Translations under genes and position numbers: made by a program
From: Streptomyces sp. TRM64462
GTDB lineage: Bacteria; Actinomycetota; Actinomycetes; Streptomycetales; Streptomycetaceae
Direction: 5' to 3'
Assembly: GCF_013362995.1 (NCBI RefSeq)
Contig: NZ_JABWDV010000468.1
Location: 1-32,495 of the forward strand
DNA: 32,495 bases
Part shown: positions 7,102 to 15,474 of the stretch, piece by piece
How positions within the stretch are numbered: the stretch's first letter is position 1
Layout of the letters: every line of letters starts with the position of its first letter
Notes under the pieces: model-generated
Told to the model about the DNA's origin: nothing
What the model saw: the letters and a program-made list of their open reading frames with translations, nothing else
The model's database searches: none

Positions 7102-7365
7102 ATGGCCACAGGCGCCGGAAAGTGGGAGCGTGTCCCCCTCGTTCCGCAGAGCAGGCACAGGCGCGTCACCACGCCCGCCGGTGCTGCCGCGCCCCCTATG
7201 TCGTCCGCTGTGCCGTCCGCGGGCCCGGGCACGGCATCCTCCGACACCGCACCCGTCTTCTCGTCCCTCGCCCGCGAATGGCGCGCCCAGGGCAGGGTGG
7301 TCCCGGGAGCCAGGGACCACGAATGGGACAGCCTGGTCCGGCGGCCGGTGTGGCCGAGGCGCTGA
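7102..7365 (+). CDS. Small hypothetical protein
   Basis: 87 residues, no signal peptide or membrane segment. It starts MATGAGKWERVPLVPQSRHRR, has an Ala/Pro/Ser middle and ends in SSLAREWRAQGRVVPGARDHEWDSLVRRPVW, a more ordered-looking tail. GGAAGGG lies five bases before the ATG. The composition fits a soluble protein with a disordered centre. No family was recognised. In S. coelicolor, from memory, a long chaplin (chpA) lies near this position, but this protein has no chaplin features. Confidence 0.6.
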   Translation: MATGAGKWERVPLVPQSRHRRVTTPAGAAAPPMSSAVPSAGPGTASSDTAPVFSSLAREWRAQGRVVPGARDHEWDSLVRRPVWPRR

Positions 7366-7551
7366 AGAATCGTCTACTACCGCTGTTCGCACGCCTGTTG
7401 GCGTTCGAGTGAATCCGGAACGAGGTCCGTTCCGCTGGTGTCTTTTCGGGTGCCTGTTCGTTGTGGTATTCGCGGCGGCAGCCGGGCCTCACCGGGGCTC
7501 GTGGGTCACGAAATCCGTGGCAAGACTTCCGCTGCGGAAAGGAAGCCGAAA

Positions 7552-7785
7552 ATGAAGTGCAAGAAGGCCGCTGTGGCCGTTGCCGGTCTGTTCATGGCGG
7601 TGGGTGCCGCCGCTCCGGCGATCGCCGACGCAGGTGCCAGCGGTGCGGCCATTGGCTCCCCGGGCGTCCTGTCGGGCAACGTCGTGCAGGTCCCGATCCA
7701 CGTGCCGATCAACGTGTGCGGCAACAGCGTCAACATCATCGCGCTGCTGAACCCGGCGTTCGGCAACGTCTGCATCAACGACTGA
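7552..7785 (+). CDS. Short chaplin (hydrophobic surface protein)
   Basis: 77-residue secreted chaplin that assembles into amphipathic amyloid fibres on emerging hyphae. The signal peptide is residues 1-25 or so (KKAAVAVAGLFMAVGAAAPAIA), followed by one chaplin domain with GSPGVLSGNVVQVPIHVPIN, CGNSVNIIALLNPAFGN and the closing C-IND. Two cysteines form the expected disulfide. There is no sortase signal, so it is of the short ChpD/E/F/G/H type; position beside the rodlins suggests a ChpD counterpart. A GGAAAGGAAG site precedes the ATG. A weak promoter candidate is CGTTGT at 7459-7464 with a poor -35. Confidence 0.95.
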   Translation: MKCKKAAVAVAGLFMAVGAAAPAIADAGASGAAIGSPGVLSGNVVQVPIHVPINVCGNSVNIIALLNPAFGNVCIND

Positions 7786-7814
7786 CACGGACCGCGACAG
7801 CGGCTACCGAGCCA

Positions 7815-7850
7815 GAAGCCGGTCCCGGAGGACGCTCCGGGACCGGCTTC
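7815..7850. terminator. Bidirectional hairpin between the chaplin and flavoprotein genes
   Basis: 16-bp perfect arms (7815-7830, 7835-7850; GAAGCCGGTCCCGGAG and its complement) with a GACG loop, between convergent stops. Confidence 0.9.
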
Positions 7851-7871
7851 CCGCATGTCCGGGGGCGCGCC

Positions 7872-9224
7872 TCAGTGGCGGGACGCCGCCTCCGTGCCGT
7901 CCTGGACGCCGCCCTCGGCGGGCGGCCGGGCGCCCGGCACGTCCCGTGTCTCCCGTACGTCACGTACCTCGGGCAGGCCCGGCGCGCGCAGCCGTCGTTC
8001 GACGCCGCTCACCAGCCGGGCCGCCGTGTACCCGGCGCCGTACACGAACCGCATGGCCGGGCCGTACGACGGGGCCGTGAGGAGCCCCGCGAGGAACAGC
8101 CCCGGGTGCGAGGACTCGAAGTGGGCGCTCGTCACCGGAGCACCGCTCGTGCCGAGGGTGCGCAGCTCGTCGCGGAGCTCGGCGCTCAGCATGTGCGCCC
8201 GGTCCAGGCGGGGCGTGAAGCCGGTGGCGGCGATGACGTGGTCGGTCTCCAGGACGGTCGGTTCGCCGTCGGGCGACCCGGTGGCGGCGAGCGTGAGCCG
8301 GACCCGTGCCCCTCCGGTGCTCGCCGGTTCGGCGGCGACGACGGTGCGGCCCAGCCGTACGTCGGGCACGGACTCGAACCGGTGCCGCAGCCACCAGGCG
8401 CCGGCGGGGCCGAGGGCGGTGTCGAACAGCCGCTCGCGGGTGGTGGCGGGCAGCCGCCGGAACAGCCCGGGCGTACGGGCGTACAGCAGGTTCCGCCAGC
8501 CGCAGCCCAGGCCGGTGTGCGGGGCGCGGGCGGCCTCCCAGCGGCCGCGGTGCAGCGAGGGTGGCACGGTGTTCCAGGTGAGACGGCCCGCGCGGGCCAC
8601 GACGCGGGCGTGCGCGCCGACCTCGGTCAGCAGGACGGCGGTCTCCAGGGCGGCCTGGCCCGCCCCGACGACGGTCACGTCGCGGCCCGCGAAGCGCGCC
8701 AGGTCGGTGTGGTGGCTGCTGTGCGTCACACCGTGCGGCATCAGCGGGCGCAGCTCGGCCGGTACGTCCACGAACGGCATCACCCCGACGGCGAGGGCCA
8801 CCGTGCGCGCGCCGAACACCTCGCCGTCCTCCGTCACCACGGCGAACCGCCCGTCGGGGCGCGGATGGACGGCGGCGACGGCACGAGGGTCGACGGCGGC
8901 CGGCACGGCCCGGCGGGCGAACCACGCGCCGTACTCCGCGAAGAACGACACGGGCAGCGGAACGCCGTGCTCCGCCCGTACCCCGCGCGTGGCGGCGTAC
9001 GCGGCGAGGCCGTACGCGCCGCCGGGGTCCGACAGGTCCGACGCCCACGGCTCCGACTTCAGGAGCATGCCGGGCGGCATCCGGTCCCAGGACCGCATGA
9101 CCTGGCCGAAGACCCGTACGTCCAGGCCGCGCGCGGCCGCGTGGGCGGCCACGGACAGTCCGTACGGGCCCGCGCCCACGATCACCAGGTCGTCGTCGTG
9201 CATCGAGCCCACCACTTTCGTCAT
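7872..9224 (-). CDS. FAD/NAD(P)-dependent oxidoreductase, flavin monooxygenase-like
   Basis: 450 residues with two nucleotide-binding folds: GAGPYG at 17-22 for FAD and VGAGQAALETA at 186-196 for NAD(P)H, plus the ATGF motif typical of flavin N-hydroxylases and FMO-like enzymes. The segment MRSWDRMPPGMLLKSEPWASDLSDP after the first fold is typical of Streptomyces members of this group. The expected reaction is hydroxylation or oxidation of an amine or similar small substrate in the cytoplasm. The ATG at 9224 overlaps the stop of the ATP-grasp gene as ATGA, which favours this start over the ATG at 9203. The pair is probably one operon. The substrate is unknown. Confidence 0.85.
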   Translation of the reverse strand: MTKVVGSMHDDDLVIVGAGPYGLSVAAHAAARGLDVRVFGQVMRSWDRMPPGMLLKSEPWASDLSDPGGAYGLAAYAATRGVRAEHGVPLPVSFFAEYGAWFARRAVPAAVDPRAVAAVHPRPDGRFAVVTEDGEVFGARTVALAVGVMPFVDVPAELRPLMPHGVTHSSHHTDLARFAGRDVTVVGAGQAALETAVLLTEVGAHARVVARAGRLTWNTVPPSLHRGRWEAARAPHTGLGCGWRNLLYARTPGLFRRLPATTRERLFDTALGPAGAWWLRHRFESVPDVRLGRTVVAAEPASTGGARVRLTLAATGSPDGEPTVLETDHVIAATGFTPRLDRAHMLSAELRDELRTLGTSGAPVTSAHFESSHPGLFLAGLLTAPSYGPAMRFVYGAGYTAARLVSGVERRLRAPGLPEVRDVRETRDVPGARPPAEGGVQDGTEAASRH

Positions 9225-10606
9225 CGTCGGGGGGAGGGGGGTCGGGTTGAGGGGGTTCGGGGGGAGGCGGAAGGCGATGTCCCGTGCGGTACGGCCTCCG
9301 GGGCGGGTGGCTGCGCCGGGATGCGGGCCGCACGGGGCCGGGTCGCCCACGCCCGCCACAGGGCCGCGCGCAGCGCCCTCCGCAGGGCGGCTCCGGCGCG
9401 GCGGGCCAGGTGCGCCGTCCACGCGCGGGCCATGGCGAAGGCCGGTGCGGGGTCGTCGGCGGCGTACCAGGCGGTCTCCAGGCCGCCGCCGATGCCTCCC
9501 GGCGTACGGCTCCGGGGGCGCGGGGACGTCAGGACGGACAGGGCCGCGTAGTTCTCGACGACGAACCTGCGCCCGTACGAGCGCACCAGGTCCGGCACCG
9601 GACGTCCGGTCAGGTCGAGGTGCAGGGCGCGGACGACGTCGAGGCCCCAGGGGTCGGAGAACAGCCGGAACTGGGCTCCGGGGCGGGGGTTGAAGTCGAG
9701 CAGGTGGTACGTGCCGGTGCGCGGGTCGAGGCGGAAGTCGAGGTCCGCGATGCCCCGGTAGCCGAGCGCGTCGAGCAGGTCGCGGGCGGTGCGCTCGACG
9801 GACGGGTTGGGCGCCCACACGCCGGCCGCGGTGAGGCCCGTACCGTCCGGCCAGGAGCGGACCTTGCGGCCGGTGGCGGCCACGCCGCAGGTGCCGGCGC
9901 TGTCGCAGTACGCGTGGAAGAACCAGTCCAGGTCGCGGCCCCCGGGCAGGTAGCGCTGGAGCAGCAGCGCGCTGCCGGCCTCGGCCCCGCGCGCGTACAG
10001 GGCGCGGACCTGGCCCGTGGTGCGGGCGAGCACGGTGCTGCGCAGCCCGGAGCCGGGCGGCAGCAGCCAGGGGCGGCTCCACTTGGCGACGACGGGCACG
10101 TCCGGCAGGCCGAGGGCCGCGGCCATGGCGGCGGCCTCGTCGGCGTCGGCGGGGGCGAGGGTGCGCGGGTGGGGGACGCCGAGGCGGCGGCACGTCGCGG
10201 CGAGTGCCGCCTTGTCCGCCACCCGGGCGGCGGTGCCTGACGGCTGCTCAGGGAGGAGGAAGCGGGACGCGGGGCCTTCGCCGCCGCCCGGCTTGTGGCG
10301 GAGCTCGTCCAGCGCGACGGCGGTGGCGTCGTCCAGCGCGACGAGGACGGCGGGGGTGCCGGCCAGGGCGTCGGCGACGTCGGTGAGCGTGCGGCGCATG
10401 TCCGTCAGGGAGACGCTCGGCGGGCGGGGGTGGCAGCGCGTCACGTAGCGGGAGCGGGCCACGGGGCCGGTGGGCCATCCGGCCACCACGTGGACGGGGA
10501 CGCCGGCGCGGCCCAGGGAGCGGGCGGCGCCGAGCGTGCCGTGGTGGAAGGGATTCCTGTCGAACCGCATGAGCACGGCGGCGACGCGGGTGTCGAAGAG
10601 CGGCAC
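9221..10606 (-). CDS. ATP-grasp domain protein (carboxylate-amine ligase-like)
   Basis: 461 residues. Residues about 115-340 form an ATP-grasp fold with VADKAALAATCRRLGVPHPRT, an ATP-binding VVAKWSRPWLLPPG segment, LLLQRYLPGG and the metal-binding HLLDFNPRPGAQFRL. Such enzymes join a carboxylate to an amine or thiol through an acyl phosphate. The C-terminus is a 50-residue basic and Pro/Ser-rich tail. The GTG at 10606 has GAGGA upstream. It is followed without a gap by the flavoprotein gene and diverges from the glycoside hydrolase. It may modify a glycan or lipid precursor of the neighbouring polysaccharide system, but this rests on location only. Confidence 0.85.
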   Translation of the reverse strand: MPLFDTRVAAVLMRFDRNPFHHGTLGAARSLGRAGVPVHVVAGWPTGPVARSRYVTRCHPRPPSVSLTDMRRTLTDVADALAGTPAVLVALDDATAVALDELRHKPGGGEGPASRFLLPEQPSGTAARVADKAALAATCRRLGVPHPRTLAPADADEAAAMAAALGLPDVPVVAKWSRPWLLPPGSGLRSTVLARTTGQVRALYARGAEAGSALLLQRYLPGGRDLDWFFHAYCDSAGTCGVAATGRKVRSWPDGTGLTAAGVWAPNPSVERTARDLLDALGYRGIADLDFRLDPRTGTYHLLDFNPRPGAQFRLFSDPWGLDVVRALHLDLTGRPVPDLVRSYGRRFVVENYAALSVLTSPRPRSRTPGGIGGGLETAWYAADDPAPAFAMARAWTAHLARRAGAALRRALRAALWRAWATRPRAARIPAQPPAPEAVPHGTSPSASPRTPSTRPPSPRR

Positions 10607-10710
10607 GGCATGTCCTCGTCTCAGTGCCCCGATTGGGCGATGAAATCCACTGATGGCCTAGGGAAAAGGCGGACCGCGTTCCCGGACGGTCCATTAGGAA
10701 TACTTTTGAT

Positions 10711-10738
10711 CCACTGATCCACTGACCCACTGACCCAC
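10711..10738. repeat. 8-bp tandem repeat in the divergent promoter region
   Basis: Three and a half copies of CCACTGA(T/C), with another match at about 10649. It lies between the divergent ATP-grasp and glycoside hydrolase genes, about 45 bases before the hydrolase ribosome site. It could be a regulatory site or simple slippage. Confidence 0.7.
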
Positions 10739-10780
10739 GTAATCGGCCGACTGACCGCGGCACCCGGCGAAGGAGTACAG

Positions 10781-12145
10781 ATGGCCATGGGGAACGGCGG
10801 AAGGACGACGCATACCTGGGTGGGGGTGTTCACCGCGGGCCTGCTGATCGCGGGCTGCGCCGTGTCGGGGTCGCTCCCCGGCCATGACGGGAACGCGTGG
10901 GCGGCCGACGGTGACGGGCCCGATCCGGTGGTGAGCGGTGAGACGGCGGTGGGCGCGTATCTCGACTACGGGGCGGGCGGCGTACGGCGCATGGCGGAGC
11001 TGCAGAACTGGCTCGGCGGCACCGAGCTGCGGGTCGGCCACACCTATCTGCCCGGCGACCGGTGGTCCAACATCGCCGGGAAGGCGGGGTTCCTGGACGC
11101 CTGGGCGGAGTGGCGGCGGGCCGATCCCGACCGGATGCTCGTGCTCAACGTGCCCATGCTGGAGCGGAACGAGAGCCGTCTGCCGGACGGTCTGGTCCGT
11201 GTGCTGCTGCGGCGCGGGGCGGACGGTCTGTTCGACCACCACTTCCGGGCGCTGGCCGAGCGGCTGGTGGCGCTGGGCGTGCCGGACACGGTCCTGGTAC
11301 TGGGCTGGGAGATGAACGGATCGACGTACAGCCACCGCTGCGGACCGGATCCGGAGGCGTGGAAGAGGTACTGGAACCGCATCGTCACCACCATGCGCGA
11401 GGTGCCAGGCCAGGAATTCCGGTTCGACTTCGCACCCAATCGGGGACCGGACGCCATTCCCTGGACCGAGTGCTATCCGGGTGACGACGTCGTGGACATC
11501 GTGGGAATGGATTCCTACGACCAGCCGCCGGGCCGGACATTCGACGAGCAGGCGAACGAACCGTACGGGCTGCGGCATCATGTGGAATTCGCCGCCGCCC
11601 ACGGGAAGCCTATCTCCTATCCGGAGTGGGGCCTGTTCCGAAACGGCGACAATGCCGAGTACATGCGGCGCATGCTCGAATGGATCAACGAGCACAAACC
11701 GCTCTACCACTCCATCAGCGACTACTGTCCGCACGGCGTGTGGCAGTGCCGGGAGAACCCGAAGTCGTCGGCGGTGTTCCGGGAGTGGCTGTTCGGGCTG
11801 ACGGTGGAACCGGCGGAGCCGGTTGAGCCGACGGATCCGGTGGACCCGACGGAGCCGGTGGACCCGACGGAGCCGACGGAGCCCGGTGACCCGACGGACC
11901 CGACCGGGCCTGGGGCCCCGACGGAACCGACGGAACCTGTCGAGCCGACGGAGCCGACCGAGCCGACGGTGCCCGAGCCGGATCCTGTCACCGAGCCGGA
12001 GCCGGAGCCCGAACCGGAACCGCATCCGCAGCCGCAGCCGGACGAGGGGCAGTGCACACCGCTGGATCTGGGCCCGTGGGTCCAGAAGTGGCTGGGTACC
12101 GAGCTGTGCATCCGCTGGGACTGGTGGAACCGCCTCTGGTCCTGA
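10781..12145 (+). CDS. Secreted GH26-like glycoside hydrolase with Pro/Glu/Thr-rich linker
   Basis: 454 residues. The signal sequence ends in a lipobox-like LIAG-Cys26; a later AWA-AD could be a plain cleavage site instead. Residues about 55-340 resemble a clan GH-A barrel of GH26 type: LGWEMNG gives the likely acid/base Glu177 and YPEWG the nucleophile Glu282. A low-complexity linker of Pro-Thr/Glu/Asp repeats runs from about 343 to 423, then a short Trp-rich module with two Cys (CTPLDLGPWVQKWLG to the end) follows. AAGGAG stands five bases before the ATG. It lies beside the polysaccharide operon and ends 13 bp from it, so the most likely job is trimming or releasing that polymer. Confidence 0.85.
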   Translation: MAMGNGGRTTHTWVGVFTAGLLIAGCAVSGSLPGHDGNAWAADGDGPDPVVSGETAVGAYLDYGAGGVRRMAELQNWLGGTELRVGHTYLPGDRWSNIAGKAGFLDAWAEWRRADPDRMLVLNVPMLERNESRLPDGLVRVLLRRGADGLFDHHFRALAERLVALGVPDTVLVLGWEMNGSTYSHRCGPDPEAWKRYWNRIVTTMREVPGQEFRFDFAPNRGPDAIPWTECYPGDDVVDIVGMDSYDQPPGRTFDEQANEPYGLRHHVEFAAAHGKPISYPEWGLFRNGDNAEYMRRMLEWINEHKPLYHSISDYCPHGVWQCRENPKSSAVFREWLFGLTVEPAEPVEPTDPVDPTEPVDPTEPTEPGDPTDPTGPGAPTEPTEPVEPTEPTEPTVPEPDPVTEPEPEPEPEPHPQPQPDEGQCTPLDLGPWVQKWLGTELCIRWDWWNRLWS

Positions 12146-12158
12146 GGCCCCGTCACGG

Positions 12159-13397
12159 TCACGTCGCCGTGCCGTGGCCGCCGCGCCGGAGCCGGCGTGC
12201 CCAGGCCCGGTCCCGGAGGCGGTCGGCCGCCCACCGGCGGGTGCGCGCGTGCGCCGCGAGCAGCCACAGGACCGGGGCGGTGCGGCGGCGGGCCAGCAGC
12301 AGCCGCTGGTTGGGCACGGCCTCCGGACGCCAGTGGTGCTTGTGCGGCTCGTCGCCGCGCAGCAGGCTCATCGTGGTGCGGCCCGAACCGGCGTTGATAC
12401 GGGCCCCGTTGCGCAGCAGCAAGGCCGTGACGTCCAGCTTCAGGGAGCGCAGGACCGGGTCGGCGCCGTACAGGTAGCCGCCGGAGAGGCGGGGCGAGAG
12501 GAGGGTCAGGTCGACGGCCACGAGGTCGCCGCCCAGGCGGAACTCCGTGACCCGGGCCTCGTCCGTGGCGGCCATGGTGCCGACGGCCCGCGTGAGGTGC
12601 TCGGCGAACCGGTCGGTGAGGTGCTCGGCGGTCACGCCGCGGCCTGCCCACTGGCGCCGGTGCAGGTCGAGGAGGCGCCGCAGGGCCTGCGGCACTTCGG
12701 CGGCGGGTACGGCGCGCTGCTCGACGCCCTCGCGGTCGAGCTTGCGCAGCTTGGCCCGTACGCGCTGGCCCCGGGAGCTGGGCAGCCGGTCGACGAGCCC
12801 GTCGACGGGTACGGCGGGCAGCTCCAGGCACGTGGAGTCGCGCAGGCGCCGGCGCGGCCCGCGCCAGCAGGCGTGCAGGCCCCCAGCGGCGCCGCCCGGG
12901 CGCACCTCCCGCAGGTCGACGACGGCGGTACGGGCCAGGTCGGCGAGCGCCCCGGCCAGCGCGGGTAGCGCCTCGGGGTACGCATCGTCGACGAGGACGT
13001 CGCAGTAGTCGGTGATCCGCCCGCCGAGCGGCGCCAGCACCGGCAGCGGCCCGGGCACCCGCCACAGCGGCGCCGCCGCGACCAGCCGCCCGTCGGCCCC
13101 GCCCCGCACCAGCACCACCCGCAGCCGCCCGGGCACGCCGTAGGAGCGCCACCAGGAGTACAGCCACGCATGCGCCTGGAACGGCGTGACGGCCCGGCAC
13201 CGCCGGTACAGCTCGCCCCATTCGGCGGCGAGCCCCCGGAAGTGCTCGGAGTCCCGGCAGACGGACACGGCCACGCCCCACGCACCGTCCGCGTCGCCGG
13301 ACGCGCCGACCGTACAAGCCGTGCCGGGCGCCCCTGCAGGTGCGGTGCGGGGCGCGCCTGGGGTTGGGGTGGGGGTGGAGGTGGGGGCGGGGGTCAT
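12159..13397 (-). CDS. BioF2/CelD-like GNAT acyltransferase
   Basis: 412 residues, last gene of the polysaccharide operon. After a Pro/Thr-rich start (PAPTSTPTPTPG), residues about 40-180 and 180-350 look like the paired GNAT folds of the CelD/BioF2 family: FQAHAWLYSWWRSYG, then LDLHRRQWAGRG, and FRLGGDLVAVDLTLL near the acyl-donor site. Relatives occur in cellulose and other exopolysaccharide clusters and are thought to acylate sugars; the family also resembles FemAB aminoacyl transferases. The ATG at 13397 overlaps the previous stop as ATGA. The tail (360-412) is Arg-rich. The donor and acceptor are unknown. Confidence 0.8.
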   Translation of the reverse strand: MTPAPTSTPTPTPGAPRTAPAGAPGTACTVGASGDADGAWGVAVSVCRDSEHFRGLAAEWGELYRRCRAVTPFQAHAWLYSWWRSYGVPGRLRVVLVRGGADGRLVAAAPLWRVPGPLPVLAPLGGRITDYCDVLVDDAYPEALPALAGALADLARTAVVDLREVRPGGAAGGLHACWRGPRRRLRDSTCLELPAVPVDGLVDRLPSSRGQRVRAKLRKLDREGVEQRAVPAAEVPQALRRLLDLHRRQWAGRGVTAEHLTDRFAEHLTRAVGTMAATDEARVTEFRLGGDLVAVDLTLLSPRLSGGYLYGADPVLRSLKLDVTALLLRNGARINAGSGRTTMSLLRGDEPHKHHWRPEAVPNQRLLLARRRTAPVLWLLAAHARTRRWAADRLRDRAWARRLRRGGHGTAT

Positions 13398-14227
13398 ACG
13401 GACTCCGGTTCCGGTTCTTGGCGTGCGTGGGAGCCCGTCGGGCTCGGCAGGGCGGCGGTCGCGGGCGCCGGGCCCGCTGGTCCGGCCGTGCCCGCCGCAC
13501 CCGCCGCACCCGCCGTGCCCGCCGTGCCCGCCGTGCCCGCGGCGGCCGTCGGGGTCGGGCGGGGGCGGATCAGGAGGGTGAGGCCGCCCAGGAGGCCGCC
13601 CGCACTGCCGCCGACCAGTGCCGACAGGGCCGGGGACGGCGAGACCGGGCTCGTCGGGCGGGTGGCCCGGGCGAACTGGACGATCCTCACGTTGGTGCTG
13701 GTCTCCGCGTGCGTGCCCTTCTCCACCAGCGCCCGGGCCACGCTGTCCGCCATGCTCGCGGCGGTCGCCGGGCGGGCCGACCGGGCCGTGATGGAGATCA
13801 TCGGGGCATCCGGCGACGTCGCGGCCAGCACGTTCGCGCGCAGCGTCGCGGGCGACACACGGGCCCACACGGCCGCGTCGCCCGCCACCGCGATGTCGGT
13901 GGCGACCCGCCCGTACGCCTGGGCCAGCCCCATCGCCGCGGCCGGGTCGGAGCGTTCGGCCGGGACGACCACGACGTAGCTGGTCGCCGCGTACTGAGGC
14001 GTCTTCAGCAGCCCGTACGAACCGCCCGCGACGGCACCGAGCAGCACGGCGGCCGGGACGATCCAGGCGCGGCCCGGCCGCTGCGCCCGGGACGCCCGGG
14101 ACGCCCGGGACGCCCAGGGCATCCGGGGCGTCCCGGACTTCCGCGGCGTCCGGGGGGTCCGGGAGAACCGGCGGGTGATGCGGCGCCGTACGGCGGTGGT
14201 GGTGGGCGGAGTGAGTCGGGGGGTCAT
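13394..14227 (-). CDS. Wzz/YveK-like polysaccharide chain-length protein
   Basis: 277 residues. A very basic N-terminus with three RAS repeats is followed by a membrane segment at about 53-73 (AWIVPAAVLLGAVAGGSYGLL), a roughly 130-residue outside domain (TPQYAATSYVVVVPAE onward) and a second membrane segment at about 205-228 with a Gly-rich motif. This two-helix layout is that of Wzz/capsule co-polymerases that set chain length. There is no kinase domain. The tail has AGT/AGA tripeptide repeats coded by 9-bp tandem DNA repeats (about 13482-13543). The ATG overlaps the upstream stop as ATGA. Confidence 0.75.
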   Translation of the reverse strand: MTPRLTPPTTTAVRRRITRRFSRTPRTPRKSGTPRMPWASRASRASRAQRPGRAWIVPAAVLLGAVAGGSYGLLKTPQYAATSYVVVVPAERSDPAAAMGLAQAYGRVATDIAVAGDAAVWARVSPATLRANVLAATSPDAPMISITARSARPATAASMADSVARALVEKGTHAETSTNVRIVQFARATRPTSPVSPSPALSALVGGSAGGLLGGLTLLIRPRPTPTAAAGTAGTAGTAGAAGAAGTAGPAGPAPATAALPSPTGSHARQEPEPESV

Positions 14228-15474
14228 CGGTCGCTCGTTTCTCGGTAGAGGGCCATCAGCTGCTGGGCGCTTCGGGTGATGTCGTAGTGGAGGGCGGCGG
14301 GCGGCACCGGGTGGCGGCCCGGCCGTGCGGCGCGCAGCTCGCGCAGCGCGGCCGTCACGTCCGCGACCGTGCCGCCGATGCGGCGGGCGCCGGGCGCGTC
14401 GCCGGGCGGCAGGTCGTCCAGGGCGGGGCAGGTCACGTACCGCACGGGCAGCCCGGCGGCCAGGGCCTCGACGACCGCGAGGCCGAACGCCTCATCGGCG
14501 GACGGGGACACGAACCCGTCCATGGCGGCGAGCAGCGCCGGCAGGTCGCCCGTGACCTCGCCCGCCCACACCACCCGGTCCGCCACTCCGCACGCGCGGG
14601 CCAGCCACTCCAGGCGGGGCCGCTCGGGGCCGTCGCCGACGAGCAGGAGCCGTACGTCCTCGTCGCCCCGCAGCTCCGCCAGCGCCCGGATCAGCGTGTC
14701 GAACCGCTTGCCCGGCGCCAGCCGCCCGACCCCGCCGGCCACGAAGATGTCCGGGGCGAGCCCGAGCCGCCGCCGGGCCGCGTCCCGGGCCCGCTCGTCG
14801 TGGGCGAAGCCGGAGGCGTCGATGCCGTTCGGTACGACGTGGAGGCGCGAGGGCCGCACGCCCCAGGCGGTGAGCCGCCGGGCCACCGTGTCCGAGACGG
14901 CGACCGTCGCGGTGCCGAGCCGTTCGGTGGCCAGGTACAGGGCGCGGGCCCCGGGCTTGAGCGGGCGCCCCTCGATCTGGGCGGCGCCCAGCGAGTGCTC
15001 GGTCGCGACGACGTGCCGTACACCCGCGAGGCGCGCCGCGATCCGCCCGTACACGCAGGCCCGGTACAGGTGCGTGTGCACGACGTCGTACCGTCCCCGC
15101 CGGATGAGCCGGGCCAGCCGGGGCAGGGCCGCCAGGTCGCGGTTGCCGCGCATGCCGAGGTGCGTGACGGGGACGCCGTCGGCGCGCAGGGCGTCCGCGA
15201 CGGCGCCGGGGTTGGTGAGCGTGACGACGCTGCTGCGGACGGGCAGGTGGCGCAGGAGCAGCCGCAGCTGCTGCTCGGCGCCGCCGACGCCGAGGCCGGT
15301 GATGATGTGCAGGACGTTCAGGCCGGCGTCCGGCACGGCGCCCCGCTTCCTGGCGGCGCGCTCCATGGCGGCGCCTTCCATGGCGGCGCTCTCCCTGACG
15401 GCGCCCTCCATGGCGGCGCGCTTCATGGCGTCGGCGGTCACGCCCGCGCCGCGCTCCTCGTGGCAGGCCCTCAC
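14224..15474 (-). CDS. Glycosyltransferase family 4
   Basis: 416 residues from the GTG at 15474, which overlaps the deacetylase stop as GTGA. The two-domain GT-B fold shows GLGVGGAEQQLRLLL at the acceptor side, VVPNGID, GVGRLAPGKRFDTLI and SADEAFGLAVVEALAAGLPV, the usual GT4 donor-binding E(x7)E region. It should add a sugar to the lipid-linked repeat unit on the cytoplasmic face. The first 45 residues are an odd Ala/Met/Arg/Glu pentapeptide repeat (AAMEG, VRESA, AAMER) coded by six 15-bp units, so the true start could instead be one of several in-frame ATGs. Confidence 0.88.
   Translation of the reverse strand: MRACHEERGAGVTADAMKRAAMEGAVRESAAMEGAAMERAARKRGAVPDAGLNVLHIITGLGVGGAEQQLRLLLRHLPVRSSVVTLTNPGAVADALRADGVPVTHLGMRGNRDLAALPRLARLIRRGRYDVVHTHLYRACVYGRIAARLAGVRHVVATEHSLGAAQIEGRPLKPGARALYLATERLGTATVAVSDTVARRLTAWGVRPSRLHVVPNGIDASGFAHDERARDAARRRLGLAPDIFVAGGVGRLAPGKRFDTLIRALAELRGDEDVRLLLVGDGPERPRLEWLARACGVADRVVWAGEVTGDLPALLAAMDGFVSPSADEAFGLAVVEALAAGLPVRYVTCPALDDLPPGDAPGARRIGGTVADVTAALRELRAARPGRHPVPPAALHYDITRSAQQLMALYRETSDR
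15346..15435 (-). repeat. 15-bp in-frame tandem repeat in the glycosyltransferase N-terminus
   Basis: Six imperfect 15-bp units of the type CTCCATGGCGGCGCC. They code for Met-charged-Gly/Arg-Ala-Ala pentapeptides. Confidence 0.85.

Noticed and set aside
7461..9551. Very long plus-strand ORF across the chaplin and flavoprotein region
   Set aside because: It reads through the chaplin in another frame and runs antisense to the flavoprotein and ATP-grasp genes. It is the open antisense frame expected at this GC content, with no domain.
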